DNA of 64,000 bases from Glebionis coronaria (Eukaryota; Streptophyta; Magnoliopsida; Asterales; Asteraceae): assembly GCA_025667525.1 (NCBI GenBank), contig CM046876.1, forward strand, positions 82,935,512 through 82,999,511. Direction: 5' to 3'. The position numbers and the translations under genes are program-made. The stretch's first letter is position 1, and each line of letters opens with the position of its first letter. This document shows positions 12,401 to 24,159 of the stretch, piece by piece. The notes under the pieces were generated by a model. That model ran no database searches. It saw only the letters and a list, made by a program, of their open reading frames with translations, and was not told where the DNA came from.

Positions 12401-13656
12401 CAAACTCCTATGTATCAAGTTCGATGAAGCAAGATACAGTTACGTTCATATCTTCATACCTGTCATACAAACAGGTTAAGATAGGACACCAACAGACTGG
12501 GATGTTTTATCATCTGAAATTGTAAATCGAAATGGGACAAGATCTCCATGGATTTTAGTTACCAGATTTCAGCAAACTCAGAAGAAGCATGATGCTATCT
12601 GGGTTATTGTCAACAGTTTGATCAAGTCTGCAGAATCCTTACATCCGTACGGATTTCAGAACCAACAAATTGAACGAACATGTTCCAGCCAAGGCTCATC
12701 CGATCACTTGGCAATCCCTCAGCTATCGGGTCAGACAAAGAATTCGTAATTGTACTCCTAACTTACTTCACGTCTTCATTTTAATTCCACGACTTGCTTT
12801 CGCGCTCACGTTCATGACACTATTCACGTTCATGATCGTATTTTGGCTTACGATTTTACGTTCATTTCTTTTCTCATTCTGGGAAATTTGCAAGAACTTG
12901 TGAGACCAGACCCAAGTTTAGTATAACTCTCCATCATCAGATAGACGTTTCACGTCATATTCCACGTCTCACCTTGTAGCGTTTGGCGTTACCGCCATTA
13001 TATTATATGATCACGATATGTCTCACATGTCATGTTCATTCCATGTTCCTCATATCATGATCAAGATATGTTACACGTATCATGGATCACGATATGTTTA
13101 CTCATACTACACTCGCCATATCTTCACGTAGCACGTTCAAAATTTTTCACGTATCACGTTCAAAATTTTTCACGTACTACGTTTCTTTATGTCTCGCGCA
13201 TCGTTTCTAATTATCAGTTAAGTCAGATGGTCTTGCATCGTAACGTTTCAGTTACCCTTGCACGTTAACCCTTATTTTCCTCGATCGAATTTAGGGGATC
13301 TACCTTCCGTTGATAACCAAGAATTTCTTCGTATTCCAAGTCAAGGTCAGGAGGACCAAGATTTATCATTAGTGTCAGGATCTTTTGAAGGAACCGTTCC
13401 AAGAGGGAGGCCACTTGGAAACGGACAAGTTCATCCGGACTTCTTATCCATTTTTCTCTTATCGATTAGATATGTCTTTTCAGTCACGTCATGTTCCATG
13501 TCTTTTCAAGACATGTCACGTTCCACGTTCCCTTCTACCATGTCACCTTCATTTCCGTTATTTTGCATACCTTTCCAGTTTGATTCGGGTATGTTTAGCT
13601 TCTAGTTACTTTATCTATAATTCGGGGACGAATTATTCTTTTTAGGGGGGAAGAAC
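9451..13656 (+). pseudogene. Decayed interior of gypsy element (gag-pol relic)
   Basis: After the primer binding site (9,455-9,466) no long frame survives. Recognisable RT words persist across several frames: KDGTMRLCVDYR near 11,806-11,840, then HDH..PPRIDNM near 11,862-11,892, then FISVFIEDNLISSKPREEQED near 12,110-12,170, which corresponds to the FIDDILIYS catalytic motif with its first Asp replaced by Glu. The order is that of Ty3/gypsy pol. Gag, protease and integrase cannot be delimited. The polypurine tract follows. Stops and frameshifts make self-encoded transposition impossible, although the LTRs are nearly identical. Confidence 0.75.
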
Positions 13657-16649
13657 TGTAAAACCCGCATGCTTTTACCATGAATAGTGCCCTTAAGATC
13701 GTACGTCCTAGATTAAAACTTACCTTATTCAGTATTGATCACATTCATGTGCTATTAATCAAGTAAGTACATACGTGTATAACATGATAAGTATCGTTTA
13801 CGTACGAACTCATGATAAGCAGTTAATAAGTATTTCACGGGAACATAATTAAATCATGATCACTATTAAAACACGAACTAAAATAATCACGTAAATACAT
13901 ATAATATAATTACGAGCGTTAAGATTACGATAAACGACATGATAAAATAAACAGAAACACTTTAAACACGAACACGTTTAACCACGAACGAACACGAAAC
14001 ATCGGGACACGAGAAAGGTACGGGTACCCCATGTGGGGCCCCCATACCCACGGCACAACAACAAGAAATGGGCTTAGCCCATTGACTTTTACATGAAAGG
14101 GGGGTTATGGTAACTTTTCTTTTCATTTCACTTTTCAAGAAAATAAACATAAAAACCCTAAAAGAGTTTTCTCTCCTCCTCCTTGGTTTCTTTTTGTGCC
14201 GCCACCTATATCAACACCATAGGAGGGTGTTGTTGATTTTTTGACATTAAAAACAAGTGCTAGAAACCGTGTTTGTTCATCCCCTTTCAAGCTACGTATT
14301 GGTATATCATTCTAAACCCTTCTTTTTAATTCTTTTTAATCTTTGATTATTTTCATGAACATGTTATTATTATTCTTATTAAAACATGATAATTAAACAT
14401 TGATCTAACATGTTTTAGGGTAAATTAAAATCAAAGAATGATATAAAAGGGTGTTTGTTTTTAGCCGCCTAGCAAAACAAACCCGAGGGGGGTTTGGTTT
14501 GCTTATTGCCGCCACCACCAAGACTATTTTTGGTCTTGGTTGGTGCTTGTGGGACCCACGGCAGCAAGGGGACACACGTACCCCGAGTTTGGCTCGAGGT
14601 ACGGTGTCGAGTTCATGCCCGATTCATGGTTCGTTGGTTAAATCATGATTTATGCTACATGTTAATTTTTATGAATTATGAACTTAGGATATAAATTAAT
14701 TAATAACATGAAATATTAATTAAATCATGACTTAGGTTATTTTAATTATTAATTTAGCATGATATTAATTTAACCTAAGTACTTTATGTTATAAGTTATA
14801 ATTAATTAATTATTCAAAACATGCCTATAATTAATTAATTTAGACATGACTTAGGTTATATTATTAATAATAATAATACATATTTTAACCTAAGTATTTT
14901 ATTCCATTTTAATTAAAACATGTTATACTTTAATTAAAATGCTTAACCTATAGTTTAATTAAAATACATGAAATAATAATTAAACTATACACTATATCAT
15001 ATGACTTAAGAAATAAGCTTATAAACACTTAGACTTATATGTTAGCTTATGTAACCAGCTTAATTCTAATTATGGAAACTTCTATTTATAGAAACTTAAT
15101 TAAATAAGGCAACTAATCTATTAATGGAAACCTTCTATATATGAAAATCTATCTATTTCAGGCAGCTAATCTAATCATGGAAACCTTCTATATATGGAAA
15201 CTTATTTAATTAAGGCAGCTGATCTATTTTTGGAAACTTTCTATTTTTAGAAACTAATCTATTTTTAGCAGTAAATTCTATTTTTGGAAACTTTCTATTT
15301 TTGGAAACTTTCTATTTTTGGAAACTTTCTATTTTTGGAAACTTTCTATTTTTGGTAAATTTCTATTTTTGGAAACTTTCTATTTTTGGAAACTTTCTAT
15401 TTTTGGAAACTTTCTATTTTTGGAAACCTGCTATTTTTGGAAAGTTACTTATTATTACACAGTAAGTATAATAATACATGAAATACCAGTAATACTTAAT
15501 CAGATTAATCAGAATACAAGATAAACACAGTTTAAGGCTTTAAACAGTAAACCATGACCTAAAACATACCAAGTAAGCTAAGATGAGACATAAAACCCAG
15601 TACGTAATCAGTGAATCGATACTTATACACGTGTGTATTCATGTAGCGTTAGTGATCCAGAAGTAGGAGTCTTTCTTCCGTTCATTCACTGGACTTGAGG
15701 TACGGATTCCCGTCCTTTCAGTATGGACATTCTTTCCTTATTAGGATTTTCCCGTATGCAGCCAACTGTTTTCCCCAGTATTTGTTTTATTGTTTTGAAC
15801 TGCTTATGTTTAATTAGCATAATCTATAGCCATATACAAGCATGACCAGTTTCACCTAGTTATGGAGGTACCATAACCATAACATTGGAGGCACCAATGT
15901 TATGACTTCCCCACGGCGGAGTGATTGCTCGTGGCGTCCCTTTCAGTTTTGGCCATATTATTATATCATGTGGGGCGTATGGGTGCATCCTAGTTACATG
16001 TTTTATTCAGTATTTCATGGTGAATGTGGTGTGTGCCTTGCATCCTTCACAAGGAGTTGATCCCTCCTACCCAAACCAGTATATTAATTAGAGGCATCCC
16101 CTCTAATCAGCATGATGAGGTCACCCCTCCAAGTATTCATGCACGTGACCTTTTCATGACCTATATGGGCTATGGTATATTTATGTTAAAACAGTTTTCA
16201 TAAGATAAACATAAGGCTTTTCAAACTATAATACCAGTTTTCTCAATACTTAACCAGTCTACTCAGAACTTAGTCTTCCGCTGTTATATGTTACATGCTT
16301 ATCCTATTTCATGCTATATTGTATATCCGTGCACTGAGCGTTTTGCTCAGCCGTTACTTTCCTTTCCATGTCCCAAAACGACAGGTACCCAAGACTCGAG
16401 CATTTGGAGGACATGCATAGGATGGAAGCTGCCATAGACTTCTTCTCCTGTTTCCTTCATATATTTATGCTTGTTTAGTCTTTCATTCAGTTCATTTACT
16501 TTCTTATGTTTTGGGCTTATGTTTGGGAACCGATGTTTGATTCCGGTTTTCCCTATGGTCATGTATGTTTTACTACATATTACCTTGCATGCTTTGATGA
16601 CACGCCATAATTACGCGTGACATTCCATTTATCAAAATGGGGTGTTACA
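13657..16649 (+). repeat. 3' LTR of the 10.2-kb gypsy element
   Basis: 2,993 bp, TGTAAAACCCGC...GGTGTTACA. By eye it differs from the 5' LTR only at about six substitutions (for example CTTGATAAGC versus CATGATAAGC, and ACGGCAGG versus ACGACAGG) and one T-run length change. It is immediately preceded by the polypurine tract and followed by the CAAAA target duplication. Confidence 0.93.
15284..15440. repeat. 17-bp tandem repeat in 3' LTR
   Basis: Counterpart of the 8,085-8,240 array, with one base different (GGTAAATTTC instead of GGTAACTTTC). The copy number is the same, so no unit has been gained or lost since insertion. Confidence 0.9.
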
Positions 16650-18196
16650 CAAAATATCTTTAGGGAGACATTCATGTAAGAGTAGATCATATGCTGTAGA
16701 AAACTCGTCTCTTTCAGGTTGATGGTCGTTCACTTCTTGTTTAATAGATTCCACATATTTCAGATCATCAAACATTTCTTGATTAATTAATGTTTCAAAT
16801 TCCAAAATATGTTTTTGCGTTCTTTCCGCAAGCGGAATCAAAATACTTTTCACAAGCACAATTATATCGTGAGGAGTTTCTTTGTTGCCTTTCAAAAGTT
16901 CACGTTTTTTCCAGTCATCATTAACAACTTTTTTGAAATTTTAGATGTTACTCTTGAGAATACTAAGTGCTTGCTTACTCTTACTTACAGAAGCTTTATA
17001 TGGCAACTACTCAAAAATTTTGGAAACATTAGTTTTCTTATTAGCAAAAACTTGTCTCCATTTAATTCTTATTTGTTCACATGAAAAATATTTGCTCACG
17101 AGACTTCTGTGTTTGCGGATTGAAAAGACCATAAAGACTGTTCTCATAAGCATAATTATATGGTTTAACAAATTCTTTATTAACTTTTGGTCTACTCTCT
17201 TCTTCCAAATCGCTTGTCTCTTCCCTATCAGGCCTAACAACAAGGAAATCAAGATCAGTCCATTGGGACTCATCAAGATATAAGTGCTGATTCTCAGATT
17301 CAGCTTGCTCAAGGTACTTAGGATTTGCAAAACTAGGTGTATCCTTAAAAAAACGAACGAGGTGCCAACATTCTCATGGTTTGAATTGATTGATTATTTT
17401 TGTAAACAATTTTCTTGTAAAAATCAATTTGAGTTTCAAGTTCCACCATTTTGTCGATGTCATTCGCTTGTTTTGTTCTGAAATCATTTTCCAACTTTTC
17501 AACCACTGCTTTCTTTTCATTAGCAAGTTTAGTTTTTTCCTCTTGAAGAAAACCATTTACTTGAGTTAGCTCGTTGACTTTAGTGGTAGCAAGATATGTT
17601 TTGTGACGTTCAGTACTCAAAGAGGTGTTATGATTACGTTTCTCTTGTTCTAGAAGCTGAAGAGTTTCATTATATTTCTGTTGATAATCGTCCTTTTTGA
17701 TGTTAATTAAACACCCTTTGTACCCCTCAATCTCATTGGTCTTTTGAAGAAGCTGAGCTCTGTAGCTATCAATGGTCTCACTAGATTTAATTAGAGCAGC
17801 TTTGCATTCTTCAAAATTTTGAGTGAGCGTAGCGTTTTCCTTCTTTAATTGCTTTTGACTCTTTCTAGTTTCTTTGACATCTTTTTGTAAAGTGGCAATT
17901 AAATTAGCAAGCGCAATACGCTCCTCATCATCATACTCATTTGCATGTTGATCATCGTTAGACTCATTATTGAAGGTGTCTGAGGGATCAGGTATGGTAT
18001 TGCTATCAACCTTTTCCGTCATACATGTGCCAATAAGGGTTTGAGTTTGATCACAATGCTCATGCGTATTATCATTGGCAAACACATTATATTCATCATT
18101 GTGTACCTCTTCCAATGGGTCAAAGTCGAAGACAGGGCCATTATCATAGAAAGGTGTATTGCTCTGATACCAATTGTTGTACCCATAATAATTCAT
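16650..18196 (-). pseudogene. Copia coiled-coil ORF, proximal part, starting inside the LTR
   Basis: The minus-strand ATG at 18,196 opens a 283-codon frame (18,196-17,345). It begins in the 5' LTR and reads through the primer binding site (residues WYQS are the translation of TGGTATCAGAGC). An acidic N-terminal segment (about residues 19-95) follows, then a long heptad-like K/E/L/N-rich coil (about 95-270) ending NQSIQTMRMLAP. A one-base slip at a T7 run (near 17,350) shifts to a second frame (FANPKYLEQAES...), and a third segment (16,895-16,650) ends where the gypsy element is inserted. The words match the spacer region of Asteraceae copia polyproteins (recalled). No gag precedes it, unlike in full elements. 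Confidence 0.8.
18161..18172 (-). promoter_or_regulatory. Primer binding site (tRNA-Met type), left copia
   Basis: On the minus strand the sequence is TGGTATCAGAGC, two bases after the LTR end (..TACAACA). This is the standard complement to the 3' end of plant initiator tRNA-Met. It lies inside the open frame that starts at 18,196. Confidence 0.9.
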
Positions 18197-18567
18197 TTCA
18201 CCATGATTGATTATAAGAAATAAATAAGAAAGATAGATGATTTCTAGAGAGAGAAAGTAGAGGGAGAAAGTAGAGAGAGATGATTAACTATATGAAATTA
18301 GATTAGAGAAAATGAGAACTTGCAACCCTCCTAACATGCTAGGAGGGTGCTTATATAGTCCACCCATATGCGGGCTTTCTATTGGACTATATTTGTTTTG
18401 GGTCGGGCTTGAATAAATGCTTAGTACCTTGAAGAGGCCTTTTAAGCTAGCCATCAAGCCCGTATTGTCACGACTATTTTAACTAACTATTACAATGTTC
18501 TAATAAATATTACAAAAAAAACCTATGACCGAACATTCTTGTTTGACTCGATATTTTGAGGCTAACA
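18175..18567 (-). repeat. 5' LTR of left copia element
   Basis: On the minus strand it runs from TGTTAGCCTC to GGTACAACA, 393 bp, and is followed by AT and the primer binding site. It contains a TATA box (18,351-18,357) and, immediately downstream, a perfect 9-bp inverted repeat with a 6-base loop (18,325-18,348). A CT-rich leader follows. An upstream mini-ORF (ATG at 18,204) overlaps the main ATG at 18,196. Confidence 0.88.
18325..18357 (-). promoter_or_regulatory. LTR TATA box plus adjacent hairpin
   Basis: The minus strand reads TATATAAGC and then ACCCTCCTA-GCATGT-TAGGAGGGT, a perfect 9-bp stem. The right-hand copia LTR has the same layout at 56,913-56,942 with a different stem sequence that still pairs perfectly. 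See the finding on the paired hairpins. Confidence 0.7.
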
Positions 18568-20388
18568 GTGTAGAAGATTGAAAGTGAAGGATGATTCTAA
18601 AATTATGCTAAAGGCTCCTATTTATACTATTTTAAAGCCTTAGCCTCCAAGTTAAGCCATAAAACGTGTAAGGACCTGGGATTAGGGACTAAGGAAGCCT
18701 AGGAAGATCTATGCAAGTTCCTAGAGTCTAGGAAGAAAATATCTTGGTCTTGTGGTTAAGAACAGGTCACGGCTACAAATGATAAGATCAATGAGGTGTA
18801 GCACACAAGTAGGTGCATCACCTACTTGTAAAATATCTTCTAAATATCTATTATTACTGATCTAATGTTTAAATTTTGGAGGGAAAGGGTTTTGAATGCA
18901 TTTTTGGAGGGAAAACCAAAACCCGGTCCTAAATTAGGGCTTGTAACTTATGGTTTGTGTTTTTGGTGATTAGGGATTTAGGAATGTGATTAGTGAATGA
19001 TTAAGGCTTAATTAGGGTTTATACATTCTATTTAAGAGATTTGGGTCCTTGGTTTAAAGTTTAACAAAGGTTTGATGTGAAAATGGGAAGAAAACTTAGG
19101 CGGGTTAGGGTTTTCTAATGATCTAGGGTTTAATATTAACAAATGTGATTATACTTCAACTAGCTACTGATGTAAACTCAATTTATACATTCTACATTGT
19201 CCTCAATATGTTCATGAAGTCCCTACATTGGTTTTATTAAGTTATTCTAAGTAAACATGTCTAAAGGGTGAAAATACCCGTTTTAACCTAATTTACAAGC
19301 CATGCATTGAAATCTTGTACCTTGTGTATTAGGGTGCTTGTACATTGTCTTAATATAATCTTATAACCTTAATGAAGTCTTATAAATATTTATAGACTTT
19401 TCCAAAAAGAACTAGGCAGTGATTCCATGTAGATTTCTTAATATTAGGGTTTTTAGGTCATTAATCTTAATGACTTTCTATCTTGGGTAATTAGAGTTTT
19501 TACCTTTATAAACACTTATTCTAGGGCTTATATAGTATTTTTATGACTTCTATGGATTCTACATTTCTAGTTTAAGGGTTTGTATAGGTTGATCATATTA
19601 TAGGGACATTTATGGGAGCTTAAGATCCTATGCTTTGAATACTTGTACTTTATGCTTTACCAACTTGTAACTTGACTTGAAATGAATGTATATTCTTAAT
19701 ATGATGTATATTTGAGTTTTAATTTATGGCAAAAGATTAGACTCTAAAATGTGAAATGGATTTTATATGCTAATCTAGGTTACTAGGTCTTAACTTGTAA
19801 TTAGCCTTGGATTAGTGAATATTAGCATTTTGTATCAGTTAATTTTGCTTGATTTGATAGATTATAATTAGTACATTTTTTGTATATTTGTACATGGATA
19901 TTATGTAATTACATTGCTTGAAATATTGTTTACAAAGGGTTTCTAGGTGGTGATCTAGACTATTATGTACAATTACTTGTACTTAGCTTTGTATGGTTTG
20001 TTCTTGCCATTATTACGTATTATTATGTCTTCAAAGTATAGTTTACAACTTTTTTATAATCCTTAATGACTTATGCATATGTGTTTTCCATTCATAGCTT
20101 ACCATTCTTGAGTTTAGAACTCATTTATAGGGATTCTAGGGTTTCTAAGGGAATTTAGGGCATCATGGTTATATTTGAGATGTTCTTATTGATATTGAAC
20201 TTATTAGATCATCGTTAGATCTTAGAGTTGATATATACATATTGTATTGACAACATATAGGAATATGTTGTAATGGCAGTTCAGGTTGTGAGAAGCAGTT
20301 CATCTTACCAAGTAAGGTACAAAAAGCAAAAATTTCTATTCAAAATTTCATATCGAGACAGTCATAGCTTATAACACATAAGTGAAAT
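18568..20388. other. Intergenic/relic sequence, no gene recognised
   Basis: This is AT-rich sequence with many TAGGGTTT-like words and no frame above noise. Just beyond the copia LTR, the minus strand has GTATAAATAGGAGCC (about 18,618-18,632), which could be an old TATA promoter into which the copia inserted. The stretch before 20,389 may be the decayed body of the LINE whose end is at 20,389-20,760, but I see no conserved motif to prove it. Confidence 0.4.
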
Positions 20389-20760
20389 TTAGGATTGTCA
20401 CACTTGTTCTTCTGGTGTCCTGTGATTCACAACATTTACCAGAAGATCATCGGGTGGTGGAATCTTTCTTTTTCAGGATGGGCTTCATATGAAGATTGGT
20501 TAGAGTGATTCATCTTGATTCGACTTCTGGCCAATCTTATATCCATTATGGAGGGTGTGTTTTACGTCACTTGGTGGTTTGTGTAGAGGTTCCGCAATAA
20601 GACCCTGTTTGATACCGAGAATCCCTTGAAGTCGTTAATTTTCGATAATATTGTTTTAGCTCTTTTTCTTGGTGTAATTCTAGGTTTAAATCTTCGTTCT
20701 CTTGGAACGACTGGTTGAAAAACCCGTACCTTATTTCTGTGTGATTCTAGCTCCTCTCTA
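20389..20760 (+). pseudogene. LINE (non-LTR) RT C-terminal relic
   Basis: The plus-strand frame reads LSHLFFWCPVIHNIYQ, then IIGWWNLSFSGWASYEDWLE, a stop, FILIRLL, EGVFYVTWWFV, a stop, and RFRNKTLFDTE. The order HLF-x2-C-P, WW, W-x2-W, RFRN matches the zf-RVT-like C-terminal tail of plant LINE ORF2 proteins (family knowledge). There are at least two in-frame stops and a frameshift near 20,675. The start of the ORF2 is not recognisable. It is probably a 5'-truncated old insertion. Confidence 0.6.
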
Positions 20761-20950
20761 GTTTTTTTTAATGCAATCGTCGTTAAAAAAACACAACCTC
20801 GTAATACTACTAACCAGTTTCAATATAGTCTTGATGCACATGTATATAGAACTATGATAGAGTTATTTCTTAAAAGTCATGCCATGCGCAAAACTATTAT
20901 CACTGAAAATATTTGATCGAAAAATATTTCTCGACATGAGATTTGATTAA

Positions 20951-21139
20951 CGGGTATCCGCTGCTGCAATGCGCGGGTACCCTACTATAATGCCAAAAGT
21001 TATAATATCCCTCGATTGAAATTACGTTTTTAGATGAAAACTATTGATTCAAAAGTTATAACCAAGAAAAACGAATTATTGCGTCGAAGAATTTAGTCAC
21101 AGGGTACCCGCCGCCGCATCGCGCGGGTACCCTGCTAGT
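20951..21139 (+). mobile_element. Possible Helitron 3' end(s): hairpin plus CTAG-T
   Basis: At 21,102-21,132 a GGGTACCCGC...GCGGGTACCC stem (10 bp, 11-base loop) is followed two bases later by CTAG and then T (21,135-21,139). Helitron 3' termini have a hairpin a few bases before CTRR and insert next to T (known). A related hairpin, GGGTATCCGC..GCGGGTACCC, lies at about 20,952-20,982 but is followed by CTATA. I cannot find a 5' TC terminus or Rep/helicase coding. Confidence 0.4.
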
Positions 21140-21400
21140 TTTTCTAAAGTATAAGTTTTTAAGACATAATGTAATGTTATTTAAGCACTGTTTGAGGAAA
21201 TATGCAAATACAAAAGTTTCACCGAATATATATGTAATTGCCCCATTCTATAACATTTTCAATTCTTTTTTGGGAAAGGGTTTCTCCAGTAAATATTATT
21301 ACTCCAAAAGATGTTAAGTACAAGGGATGTGGGTGAATCTTACATCTCCGCTTGTTACATATGCAAACAACTTCCTAGCATGAAGAAACACATAGAACAT
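21140..21400. other. No feature recognised
   Basis: AT-rich, no coding signal; short spacer before the LINE ORF1 relic. Confidence 0.4.
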
Positions 21401-22204
21401 CTATAAATTCACATAGAACATGAAAACTAAAATTCTTGCTTCCACGAACTCTGATTCCAATATTATCAACAAAAGACTTAACACTGCCCTAAATATCCTG
21501 ATCATCACACATATCATCATCATACGGGTCGTAGTCATCATCAACATTCTTTTAAGAATCTTTCCATTGTTTCCACAGACTATTAGTCCCGTATTCAATA
21601 TTAGACGTTTTAGCAGCCAGAAAAATTTCTATATCATAATCCACAGGTTCAACTACATCCTCCACATTAAGCTCACTTGAAATATCACCCATTTTCCTAT
21701 GGACTAGGTTCCTTTGATCATCCACAAGATTAAATTAACATCCATCAATCTTCTTTTCAATCTTGTCAATTTTCTTGATAATTGAAGTGTGGCGAACATC
21801 CAGACGAGGAATACCATCCTCTGTCATAAAGCAACCCGAAACTCATCCACACCAACTGACTTATAAAACCCATCATTCTTACCCAAATCCTCATCATTTT
21901 CAACCGAATTAAGTGCCGCAAAAGAATTTGAGTTGCTAACCTCTTTACTTGGACTAACCTCTTTACTAGACCCTGTAGCAACTTGTTTTTTTCTACCACT
22001 TGAGGTAGTATTCTTCTTGCCTACCATGTGATATTCCCGAGTAACCAATTTAAAGTTCACCTTAGGGCCAACAAGTATACTCGTAGCTGCTTGCTTAGGC
22101 TTGCTCACATTCTTTACCCCTAGTTGATCTCGTAACCTTAGGACATTCCTCAAGTACATGGCCGAAAATATTACAACCCGATCATCTAGGAGGTTTTCAT
22201 TCAT
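21401..22204 (-). pseudogene. LINE ORF1-like (DUF4283-type) C-terminal relic
   Basis: The minus-strand frame 22,204-21,824 has VGPKVNFKLVTREYHMVGKK, a basic S/T/K region, and NSFAALNSVENDEDLG. A second frame (about 21,600-21,400) continues SLWKQWKDS, a stop, then DDDYDPYDDDM and RVRG. These words match the linker and acidic tail of plant LINE ORF1 nucleic-acid-binding proteins common in Asteraceae (recalled). Stops and frame changes show it is dead. It is on the strand opposite to the LINE piece at 20,389, so it is a different insertion. Confidence 0.6.
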
Positions 22205-23062
22205 ACTTAAAATGAATAATGCATAAATAGAAACCTTTCATTTAAGTTTAGGCATAACACCATAATAGAATCTGTCAAATCTACATCAGCGCACAACTCA
22301 ATCATTTCTCTAGCATAACTAGACATTCCCCATGATTTCAAGCATCTTCACTAAATATCATCATAAGAACACCATGAAACTTCACCCAAACTGAAATATT
22401 ACCAACATATTTTTTCAATTGTGAAATGCATATTACTTCCAATGTTGTTTGTAAGATTGTATATTATCTTAACAGGTGGTAATAAATTGTATTCAAGTAT
22501 CAACTAAAGGTGTACAATATAATGTGTGAATTTGTCATTAGATAATTTGTCCTAAAATTTTGTCTTATGTTTATATAGTAACGAAGAACTGACTTGTGCT
22601 TGCCGATTCCTATGATATTTTTGCCACATGAGCAAGTGTTTAACATAGACGCGTAACGCAGTAGAGGTTGCAGTTACCTTCAAAAATTATTATGCAATCA
22701 ATAGTAATTATGAACAAATAAATAGAATGAAGGGCATTGATCATCATTAACAACATGAGATATATTATAAGGAAATAGTTAAAAAAATTGTTTTGCAACT
22801 ACTAATAGTAGTTATTTTTCACCGCAAACACCTTTGCCGATTCAAGTTGTTTACTGAATGAAGCAATCTGTTTATCACTTGAATCTATTTCTTTTTTTTA
22901 ATTTGGCAACGAGTCTTCGAGGCGCTTGAGCTCAAAAAACACTTTTGTAGGTGATAAGCCTGCATTTGCTAACTGTTTAGCCTTGCGTAGCTCGGCAACA
23001 ACTTAGTTTCTTTCATTTTCATATTCGTCTAATCTTTCATTCCTGTTTTTAGTTCCTATTAT

Positions 23063-23200
23063 ATATTAGTCATTTGTTTTTGTAACATAGCATCCTTAAC
23101 TATTAGATTATATATAACAAAAACATAATACAGTCATTTGTTTTTGTAACATAGCATCCTTAACTATTGGATTATATATAACAAAAACATAATACATCCT
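23063..23200. repeat. Tandem duplication, ~65-bp unit
   Basis: GTCATTTGTTTTTGTAACAT...AACAAAAACATAATACA occurs twice in direct succession with one base different (ATTAGATT versus ATTGGATT). Confidence 0.85.
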
Positions 23201-24159
23201 TTGTACATCATATATACTATCTATCTTAGATGGAGTTTGTTTTGGCTTATATGTCCGGTTTATGACTTATTTGAGTTTGGGCCTATGTTTCATAAGCTCA
23301 CCTTTTATGATTTTTTTGACACTTTTATGTTTATATAAAATTCATTATGTCAAAATGAATCATCAACTAAAACTGTGGTTATTTATTTATCCACAAACTC
23401 TTTTTTAATGGATTAGACGATAGTAAATGCTAAGGTGTAATGTTGTAACAAAACATAACAATGGTTTTTTTAAAGATTTATTTCTATAGGTTCTACTAGT
23501 GGCATGCACTAAAAATGAGTGTGAGAGGGTTTAACATAAGAGGTTGACATGTGAGTGTAACAATTCGATAAACACAACAATCACACATAAAGGCCATTTG
23601 GTTTAGTCCTAAAAGGTTGCCATCCCTATCACGCAGTTCGATCTCGAAATGATTGTCGAGTTCTAACGTCTATCATAATACCAACACACTAATATTTAGG
23701 GTAAATGTTATAGAAATAGGCTACCTCACCTATGGATATAAGGGTTTAATTTATGTACGACAAAAATCTACTCTAGTTTTAATGTGAAAAACATGTAAAC
23801 TTTTTAAAAAACTGCATCAATTTTACAAAACAAACTAGAAGATCATAGAAAAATATTAGTCAAGTGTTAATTCTACTCCCATCCCCCCACACTTGATTTG
23901 TATAATGTCCCTATTTTATAGTGAAAGGCACTAAATAAATGAAATACAGTAGAATTAACACAAAAAACTTTCCTGAGTGTTACAATGTATGATAAGGAAA
24001 TAACATACTCGAAGCCGTGCTCCAAATTGGATTTTTCGAGCAACACTCATGTAATGTCTTCAAAGACATGATCAACCATCCTATAACTAAATTCACTTAA
24101 CAACCATGTACATTATCAAAGAAAAAAAATCAAAATACAAAATATATAACTCACTTTCT

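Larger units (their letters stand above)
6457..16649 (+). mobile_element. Complete LTR retrotransposon (Ty3/gypsy-type), TSD CAAAA
   Basis: The element is 10,193 bp, flanked by CAAAA at 6,452-6,456 and 16,650-16,654. Its LTRs are 6,457-9,450 and 13,657-16,649. The primer binding site TGGTATCAGAGC is at 9,455-9,466 and the polypurine tract AGGGGGGAAGAA at 13,644-13,655. The interior (4.2 kb) shows only decayed pol words. By eye the LTRs differ at about six bases plus one T-run indel, so the insertion is young. It sits inside the minus-strand copia spacer ORF. A second, truncated family member is at 43,194. Confidence 0.93.
1..18567 (-). mobile_element. Ty1/copia element, non-autonomous, interrupted, 3' end off-window
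   Basis: Read on the minus strand, the order is 5' LTR (18,175-18,567), primer binding site, a coiled-coil/spacer reading frame (18,196 down to about 16,650, then 6,456 down to about 4,211) and a long non-coding 3' region that continues past base 1. No gag, zinc knuckle, integrase, RT or RNase H motif is seen. The spacer resembles the long region that sits between gag and integrase in Asteraceae copia elements (known family architecture, recalled). The element is split by a 10.2-kb gypsy insertion (6,457-16,649) and a solo LTR (1,103-3,132). Excising each insert together with one TSD copy restores continuity with the reading frame or with the relative at 63,055-63,103. The 3' LTR is not in the window. 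Confidence 0.85.

Noticed and set aside
10606..13645. Small ORFs in the gypsy interior as genes
   Set aside because: None contains a domain; they fall across decayed gag-pol sequence whose recognisable words are in other frames.
17340..17372. Programmed frameshift at the T7 run in the coil ORF
   Set aside because: Other frameshifts and stops nearby lack slippery-site features; ordinary decay is the simpler explanation.
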